Of a stretch of DNA of 11,252 nucleotides, positions 8,201 through 11,252 are shown piece after piece (positions within the stretch are counted from its first letter, which is position 1; each line of letters opens with the position of its first letter). The notes under the pieces are model-generated. The model saw nothing but the letters and a program-made list of their open reading frames with translations, had not been told where the DNA came from and ran no database searches. The stretch is taken from NCBI GenBank assembly GCA_022360075.1, contig JAKSDN010001441.1, positions 1 through 11,252 of the forward strand. Direction: 5' to 3'. Source of the DNA: Kiloniellales bacterium (GTDB taxonomy: Bacteria; Pseudomonadota; Alphaproteobacteria; Kiloniellales; JAKSDN01). The translations under genes and the position numbers were made by a program.

Positions 8201-8497
8201 GCGGCGCACGACGCGATCAAGGAGGCGACGCGCAACCGCATCCGGCCGATCTTCATGTCGACCCTGACCTCCGTCGTCGGCATGCTGCCGCTGGTGTTGT
8301 TTCCCGGTGCGGGCTCCGAGCTCTACCGCGGCCTCGGCTCGGTCGTGGTCGGCGGCCTCGCCCTTTCGGCCCTGCTGACCCTACTGATCATCCCGCCGAT
8401 GATGACCATGCTGATCGGCGTGATGGAGCGCGAGGCCAAGGCGCGCAAGCCGGAGCGAAAGGCAGAGGAAGCGCCGCAGCCCGCGCCGGGCGAGTAA
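5270..8497 (+). CDS. RND efflux transporter permease subunit (HAE-like)
   Basis: Inner-membrane proton-driven exporter, trimeric by family analogy, 1075 aa (usual 1000-1080). Layout: TM1 at about residues 10-30 (RPVAVVAAVLMCVMFGLVAL), a first periplasmic porter/docking region beginning APDVDRPVITVTTNWPG, TM2-TM6 from about 347, a cytoplasmic linker, TM7 at about 545-568, a second periplasmic region, and TM8-TM12 from about 890. TM4 reads GMVVDAAIVVLEN and TM10 reads GIVVNNAILLV. TM11 is preceded by RNRIRPIFMSTL. Relative to AcrB, the first TM4 Asp is kept (Asp410), the second is Ala411, and the TM10 Lys is Asn959. This differs from the AcrB relay but resembles SwrC-like pumps. The TM4 motif is not that of CzcA/CusA metal pumps. 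A charged, Ala/Pro-rich tail follows TM12. The SD is poor (GAG 6 nt before ATG), so coupling to the adaptor gene is likely. No TolC-like gene is adjacent. Confidence 0.95.
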   Translation: MNLIRYAIERPVAVVAAVLMCVMFGLVALQTIPIQLAPDVDRPVITVTTNWPGAAPAEIEREIVNEQEEHLAGLENLTAITSRAETGRAEVTLEFRVGADMDKALLLTANRLDRVSGYPDEAEEPTLDTAGSEDSPIAWFIVRRAEGNERPIHEFGDFVEDIIKERIERVAGVSRGAVFGASERQIEVTVDPELLARYGLTVSDTIRALRGANASMSAGDVDEGKRRYVVRTEGELNTLEEIRRVVLRSEEDQTSGRLARVTVGDVAEVDFGYRDPTASIRIVGEPAIAFNAQRETGANVIATMEGIREAVDELNAFVVPNAELTLLQVYDETVYINSAISLVQQNIWIGGTLAAVILLLFLRSGRATLVVSLAIPVSVIGSFVAMAAMGRSINVISLAGLAFAVGMVVDAAIVVLENIFRLRERRVPVIQAAYEGARQVWGAILVSALTTVMVFIPILVMELEVGQLFRDIAVAISVAVMLSLIVSVTVVPALARFLLGDRKSAADGEKLEHSIVRKKLPLIDTFASGFVRLVMGFIARVVGSRVLALSVVAGVVAAASLSAWLFLPKLEYLPEGNRNLVFGIIIPPPGYNLDTMTEIAEQIESSIRPLWRSVSGPESEPGGPPKIERFFFVATRSRTFLGAIAVDPQRAGELVPVLQDTVFREPGTFGFINQPSIFGRGIGAGRKIELDVSGPEFEDILNVAGRAVRDIVRVLPFHEGNQFRPNPGLELGAPEVRVIPDRLRLADNGVTAVELGETVDTFNDGLRVAEVSVGSKRIDLMLQGPDENVAETQGIANLPVVTSAGVIVPANSLADVILTAGPTEIRHRERFRTITLEIRPAPGMALEEALDLLREEVMEPLIQQGLPPGVKLGISGTADKLSETWDAMLLELLLAVAIVYLVMAVLFESFLYPLIILLSVPLAAAGGVAGLGVLNLFTFQPLDMLTLLGFVILIGIVVNNAILLVHQTLHHIREQGMAAHDAIKEATRNRIRPIFMSTLTSVVGMLPLVLFPGAGSELYRGLGSVVVGGLALSALLTLLIIPPMMTMLIGVMEREAKARKPERKAEEAPQPAPGE

Positions 8498-8560
8498 TCG
8501 TGGCGTGGGATCGATTTCCGCAGCGCGAAGTGAGTTCTACTGGATTGGCTGGAAGGCCGT

Positions 8561-8683
8561 CCGTGCGTCCTTCGAGACGCGCCCTATCGGCCGCTTCTCA
8601 GGATGAGCGCTTTTCATCGTGCCACCAAAATCAGTCCTCATCCTGGGGAGCCCGCATAAGCGGGCGTCTCGAAGGATGCACGG
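8561..8683. repeat. Nested palindrome with cloverleaf fold (dispersed intergenic repeat type)
   Basis: Seen directly. The outer arms 8561-8580 and 8664-8683 are inverted copies with 19 of 20 matches (core CCTTCGAGACGC / GCGTCTCGAAGG). Inside them lie a hairpin at 8579-8594 (GCG-CC / GG-CGC around TATC with one mismatch), a central stem 8597-8607 paired with 8637-8647 (CTCAGGATGAG against CTCATCCTGGG, 10 of 11) carrying a 29-nt loop, and a perfect hairpin 8651-8664 (CCCGC-ATAA-GCGGG). Together they form a four-way cloverleaf. The CCTTCGAGACG and CTCAGGATGAG words resemble, from memory, a palindromic repeat found many times between genes in Bradyrhizobium and other alphaproteobacteria. It lies between convergent genes (RND end 8497, TusA end 8726), where it could also slow transcription from both sides. 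No transposase or coding potential. Confidence 0.8.
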
Positions 8684-8725
8684 CGGGCATGCAGCGTCCA
8701 AGATCTCTCGTCTGACGGACGCGCC

Positions 8726-8953
8726 TCAAGCCGCCTTTCTGATCTCGAAGATGTAGACGCCGTCCTCCTCGCGCGAGGCCAGGAGCTCGTGGCCGGTGGT
8801 CTCGCAGAAGTTCTTGAAGTCGAGCACGGAGCTCGGGTCCGTGGCGTGGATCTCGAGCAGGCCGCCGGGATCGACCGCCTTCATCGCCTTGCGCGCGCGC
8901 AGCACGGGTAGCGGGCACTTCAGCCCCTTGGTATCGAGAACAGTCGCGGTCAT
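8726..8953 (-). CDS. TusA-family sulfur carrier / sulfurtransferase
   Basis: Small cytoplasmic protein that carries persulfide sulfur on one Cys. Family members feed tRNA 2-thiouridylation, molybdenum cofactor assembly or sulfur oxidation. The 75-aa product is the usual length and contains the family signature GLKCPLPVL, with the sulfur-carrying Cys13 in CPxP, followed by a beta-alpha-beta-alpha-beta pattern ending VYIFEIRKAA. The start ATG 8953 has GGAGGAA 7 nt upstream. It is the last gene of the minus-strand run after the phosphodiesterase and the persulfide-dioxygenase-like gene. The latter makes a role in persulfide handling plausible, but which TusA pathway it serves is not shown, so no symbol is given. 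It ends about 43 nt from the palindromic repeat. Confidence 0.93.
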   Translation of the reverse strand: MTATVLDTKGLKCPLPVLRARKAMKAVDPGGLLEIHATDPSSVLDFKNFCETTGHELLASREEDGVYIFEIRKAA

Positions 8954-8989
8954 TCGACGTTTCCTCCGGCGATCATGGCCGCCATCCTA

Positions 8990-9005
8990 GCCGGCTGGCG
9001 CCGGC
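8990..9005. other. Perfect GC-only hairpin between phosphodiesterase and TusA genes
   Basis: GCCGGC, a TGGC loop, then GCCGGC: a perfect 6-bp stem with a 4-nt loop in the 74-nt gap between the two minus-strand genes. There is no T-run on either side, so it is unlikely to be a strong intrinsic terminator. It could protect an mRNA end or be chance in GC-rich DNA. Confidence 0.3.
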
Positions 9006-9027
9006 GGGCAAATCCAGCGCGTCAGGC

Positions 9028-9801
9028 TCAATCCCCCGTCCAGCAGCCGCGCTCCAGCATGATCTGCTTCAGGGTCGTCGGCCGGTCGGTCATCAGGCCG
9101 TCGACGCCGAGGCCGAGCAGGCGGTCCATCTCCGCGGCCTCGTTGATCGTCCAGACCTGTACCTGAAGGCCCCGTGCGTGGGCTGCACGCAGGAACCAGG
9201 GATCGACGATGCGTATGCCGTGATGGTGCGTCGGCACTTGGGCCGTGCCCGGAGCGAAGCCGCCGGCAGGCAGACCGAAACTCGCCAGCCGCAGCCTCAG
9301 CACACCGACCGGTCCCAAGGCATACGAGAAGCTTGGACCGAAGACCGCCCTCAGCTTGCCCAGGCGGCTCTGGGAGGACGTACCGAGGCCGACCCGATCA
9401 CCGACCTTCAACCGGCGCACCAGGGCGGCGACCGGCTCGATCACGGCGTCGCTCTTGAAGTCCAAGGCGATCCTGAGATCGGGCCAAAGCGTGAGGGCCT
9501 CCTCCAGGCGCGGGATCGCCTCGCCGCCCGGCAGGTGCACGGCCTCGAGCTCGGACCAGGTGCGATCCTCCACGCCGCCGGGCCACCCGGTCATGCGCTC
9601 CAGCGTCTCGTCATGAAACAGGACGGGCACGCCGTCGCGGGTCGCGCGCAGATCGAGCTCGACGTGGTGGTAGCCGAGCTCGCGGACCGCGGCGATCGCC
9701 GCAAGGCTGTTCTCCGCGTGGCGCTCTCCCCCACCCCCGCGATGGGCGATGGCCACCGGCGTCGGGTGATCCAGATAGGCTGGCAACGACGGCTGGGGCA
9801 T
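9028..9801 (-). CDS. Glycerophosphodiester phosphodiesterase family protein
   Basis: TIM-barrel hydrolase that splits glycerophosphodiesters into glycerol 3-phosphate and an alcohol, in phospholipid turnover. 257 aa, no signal peptide, so probably cytoplasmic (UgpQ-like placement, not periplasmic GlpQ). Seen: AHRGGGGERHAENS with His20-Arg21 and Glu30-Asn31, VELDLRATRDGVPVLFHDETLERMTG with metal ligands Glu48 and Asp50 and catalytic His63, and C-terminal VQVWTINEAAEMDRLLGLGVDGLMTDRP. The third metal-ligand strand reads ALDFKSD where many members have EIK, a conservative Asp-for-Glu change known in a GDPD subgroup with a similar overall pattern. It begins 21 nt after the stop of the metallo-hydrolase gene, with only a weak SD, so it probably depends on coupling or read-through in the same transcript. 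Its substrate is unproven. Confidence 0.92.
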   Translation of the reverse strand: MPQPSLPAYLDHPTPVAIAHRGGGGERHAENSLAAIAAVRELGYHHVELDLRATRDGVPVLFHDETLERMTGWPGGVEDRTWSELEAVHLPGGEAIPRLEEALTLWPDLRIALDFKSDAVIEPVAALVRRLKVGDRVGLGTSSQSRLGKLRAVFGPSFSYALGPVGVLRLRLASFGLPAGGFAPGTAQVPTHHHGIRIVDPWFLRAAHARGLQVQVWTINEAAEMDRLLGLGVDGLMTDRPTTLKQIMLERGCWTGD

Positions 9802-9822
9802 CGGGCGTCGTGTATGCCGTGC

Positions 9823-10683
9823 CTAGAAGCGGTCCAGCGGGATCTTCAGAAAACGGGTGCCGTTGCTCTCCGGCTCCGGCAGGCGGCCGCCACGGATGTT
9901 GACCTGAAGAGACGGCAGCAACAGTTCGGGCGCGGTCAGCCCCTCGTCGCGCTCACTGCGCAGGGCGACGAAAGCGGCTTCGTCGACTCCGTCGTGCACG
10001 TGCTTGTTGGCCTCGCGTTGCTCGGCGACGCTGGTCTGCCAGGCCACGGCGCGGCCTCCCGGACAGTAGTCGTGGCACGTGAAGAGCCGGGTCTCGGGCG
10101 GCAGGGCCAGCAGGCGCCGGATCGAGCGATAGAGCTGGGCCGCGTCGCCGCCGGGAAAGTCGCAGCGCGCCGTGCCGAAATCCGGCATGAAGAGCGTGTC
10201 GCCCACGAAGGCGGCATCGCCGATCAGATAGCTGACGCAGGCCGGCGTATGGCCGGGCGTATGCCACACCTGGCCTTCGAGCCCGCCGATCGAAAAGCGC
10301 GCCTCGTCGGCGAAGAGATGGTCGTACTGCGAGCCGTCGGTCGGCACCTCGGGGCCGAGGTTGTAGACCTGCTTCCAGGTCTGCTGCACCTCGATCAGGC
10401 CGGCGCCGATGCCGGTCCGGCCACCGACCCGTTCCTTCAGCGCCGCCGCGCCGGTCAGGTGATCGGCGTGGGGATGGGTGTCCAGGATCCAATCCACCGT
10501 CAGGCCTTCGGCCTCGATATGAGCGACGATCCGCTCCAGGGACTGCCCGGAGATCCGTCCCGCGCGCGGGCAATAGTCGAGCACGGCATCGATCACCGCC
10601 GCCCTCTTGCTCTGCGGCTCGGCGACCACGTAGGAAACGGTCGCCGTCTGCTCGTCGTAGAAACCGGTAACCTCCGGAGCCAT
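9823..10683 (-). CDS. MBL-fold metallo-hydrolase, persulfide dioxygenase (ETHE1/Blh)-like
   Basis: Metallo-beta-lactamase-fold protein of 286 aa. The best family match I recall is the Blh/ETHE1-type sulfur dioxygenase, which oxidises glutathione persulfide to sulfite and glutathione using Fe(II). Seen: FYDEQTATVSYVVAEP start, THPHADH (His70, His72, Asp74, His75), HTPGHTPAC with His145, GDAAFVGDTLFMPDFGTARCDFPGG with Asp162, and LFTCHDYCPGG with His204. The C-terminus is LPEPESNGTRFLKIPL. His70, His145 and Asp162 would be the iron ligands by analogy. The N-terminal phosphatase-like domain of some Blh proteins is absent, and there is no rhodanese domain. The start is ATG 10683, chosen for its SD and because the open frame upstream to 10764 encodes unrelated Arg/His-rich sequence. 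A GCCCC-GGAC-GGGGC hairpin (10704-10717) sits just before the SD. First gene of its run. Confidence 0.9.
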   Translation of the reverse strand: MAPEVTGFYDEQTATVSYVVAEPQSKRAAVIDAVLDYCPRAGRISGQSLERIVAHIEAEGLTVDWILDTHPHADHLTGAAALKERVGGRTGIGAGLIEVQQTWKQVYNLGPEVPTDGSQYDHLFADEARFSIGGLEGQVWHTPGHTPACVSYLIGDAAFVGDTLFMPDFGTARCDFPGGDAAQLYRSIRRLLALPPETRLFTCHDYCPGGRAVAWQTSVAEQREANKHVHDGVDEAAFVALRSERDEGLTAPELLLPSLQVNIRGGRLPEPESNGTRFLKIPLDRF

Positions 10684-10685
10684 GA

Positions 10686-10694
10686 CCTCCTCCT
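10686..10694 (-). promoter_or_regulatory. Duplicated Shine-Dalgarno before the metallo-hydrolase gene
   Basis: Minus-strand AGGAGGAGG ending 2 nt before ATG 10683. Its first AGGAGG is 5 nt from the start codon, an effective spacing. It supports the start at 10683 over the upstream in-frame ATG at 10764. Confidence 0.75.
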
Positions 10695-10911
10695 GTGATC
10701 GCAGCCCCGGACGGGGCGGATGCCTCTGTTTCCGACTATGAACTAGGTGCTCGGCGCGGCGCAATCCAGCACCGAGATCGGTCTGAAACGCTCATGGCCG
10801 GGTGAGGAGCTCTGCCTCGAAATGTGACCACCGAACCGCGGGCTAGGCTGATAGACTCGCATCGAAACGAAGATTAGCGGGTCTGCCAGCGATCGAGGGT
10901 GATCCGTGTCA

Positions 10912-11252
10912 ATGTCCGCCATACTTCGTCGATCGAAGGTTCGGGGAGAGCCAAGGGTCTTGATCAAGCTTCTATCCGCCGCCGGCCTCGTGACGCTGTG
11001 CCTGACGTTGTCACTGCAGGCGACCAAGGCCGGGGATGCCCTGCGGGGCATGCCGAGGGTCATCGACGGCAATACGATCGAGCTCGACGGCCAGAGACTC
11101 AGGCTGCACGGCATCGACGCGCCCGAGCTCGGCCAGGTCTGCGAGCTGCGCGGCAAGCCCTACGACTGCGGCGAGATCTCGCGCGCGGCTTTGCTGGACC
11201 TGACCGCCGGCACGCCGATCCTGTGCCGGCCCATCGAGTCGGAGAGCGGCAC
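10912..11252 (+). CDS. Staphylococcal nuclease-like (SNase) protein, exported, 3' end cut by window
   Basis: N-terminal about 113 codons of a thermonuclease-fold protein. Family members are Ca-dependent phosphodiesterases for DNA and RNA, but many bacterial homologues are untested. Seen: a basic then hydrophobic leader (IKLLSAAGLVTLCLTLSLQATKAGDA) consistent with Sec export, then PRVIDGNTIELDGQRLRLHGIDAPELGQ. Relative to Staphylococcus aureus nuclease the Arg35 equivalent (RLHG), the Asp40 equivalent (GIDAPE) and Glu43 are kept, but the Asp21 calcium ligand is Asn (DGN for DGD). Cys pairs (QVCELR, YDCGE) could form a disulfide outside the cytoplasm. Start: ATG 10912 follows GAGGGTGA by 9 nt, just after an in-frame stop at 10900-10902. 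GTG 10906 and TTG 10960 (shorter, a cleaner signal peptide) are alternatives. It is divergent from the metallo-hydrolase gene. Confidence 0.85.
   Translation, partial: MSAILRRSKVRGEPRVLIKLLSAAGLVTLCLTLSLQATKAGDALRGMPRVIDGNTIELDGQRLRLHGIDAPELGQVCELRGKPYDCGEISRAALLDLTAGTPILCRPIESESG

Noticed and set aside
7346..8209. Minus-strand open frame (287 codons) opposite the RND C-terminal half
   Set aside because: Shadow of the TM8-TM10 region; no family resemblance.
8500..8715. Short open frames across the gap after the RND gene
   Set aside because: They are accounted for by the palindromic repeat and have no family match or convincing SD.
9178..10698. Plus-strand open frame (506 codons) spanning the phosphodiesterase and metallo-hydrolase genes
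   Set aside because: It crosses two well-supported minus-strand genes and the gap between them and shows no family motifs.
10746..10773. Inverted repeat GGTGCT/AGCACC in the divergent gap before the SNase-like gene
   Set aside because: Only 6 bp with a 16-nt spacer; it does not resemble the AT-rich BigR-type operator and is compatible with chance.

Overview
The window is GC-rich, tightly packed chromosomal DNA from an alphaproteobacterium, probably of the Rhodospirillales and relatives. That placement is inferred from codon use, the protein sequences, and a gene order (histone deacetylase-like, xseB, ispA, dxs) that I recall as typical of this class. No rRNA, tRNA, CRISPR, transposase or phage gene is visible. 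Every confident protein belongs to a family I recognise.

Layout. (1) Positions 1-3832, minus strand: an isoprenoid-centred gene run read right to left. It holds a histone-deacetylase-fold amidohydrolase, the exonuclease VII small subunit (xseB), farnesyl diphosphate synthase (ispA, apparently with a TTG start) and DXP synthase (dxs, GTG start, cut by the left window edge). Dxs makes the first committed intermediate of the MEP pathway and IspA uses its C5 end products to make FPP. (2) Positions 3833-4140: a divergent intergenic region with three consecutive short stem-loops, possibly a structured leader. (3) Positions 4141-8497, plus strand: a two-gene efflux operon, with a periplasmic adaptor and an RND inner-membrane pump of the HAE-like type. 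No outer-membrane channel gene is present in the window. (4) Positions 8498-8725: a non-coding gap holding a roughly 123-bp nested palindrome that folds on paper as a cloverleaf, resembling dispersed intergenic repeats of alphaproteobacteria. (5) Positions 8726-10683, minus strand: a compact run of a persulfide-dioxygenase-like metallo-beta-lactamase-fold protein, a glycerophosphodiester phosphodiesterase and a TusA-family sulfur carrier. Two of these three point to handling of persulfide sulfur. (6) Positions 10912-11252, plus strand: the start of an exported staphylococcal-nuclease-like protein, cut by the right edge.

I see no strong evidence for a previously undescribed system. The points most worth a second look are the cloverleaf repeat, the tandem stem-loops before the efflux operon, the altered proton-relay residues of the RND pump, and a substituted metal-ligand position in the nuclease-like protein.
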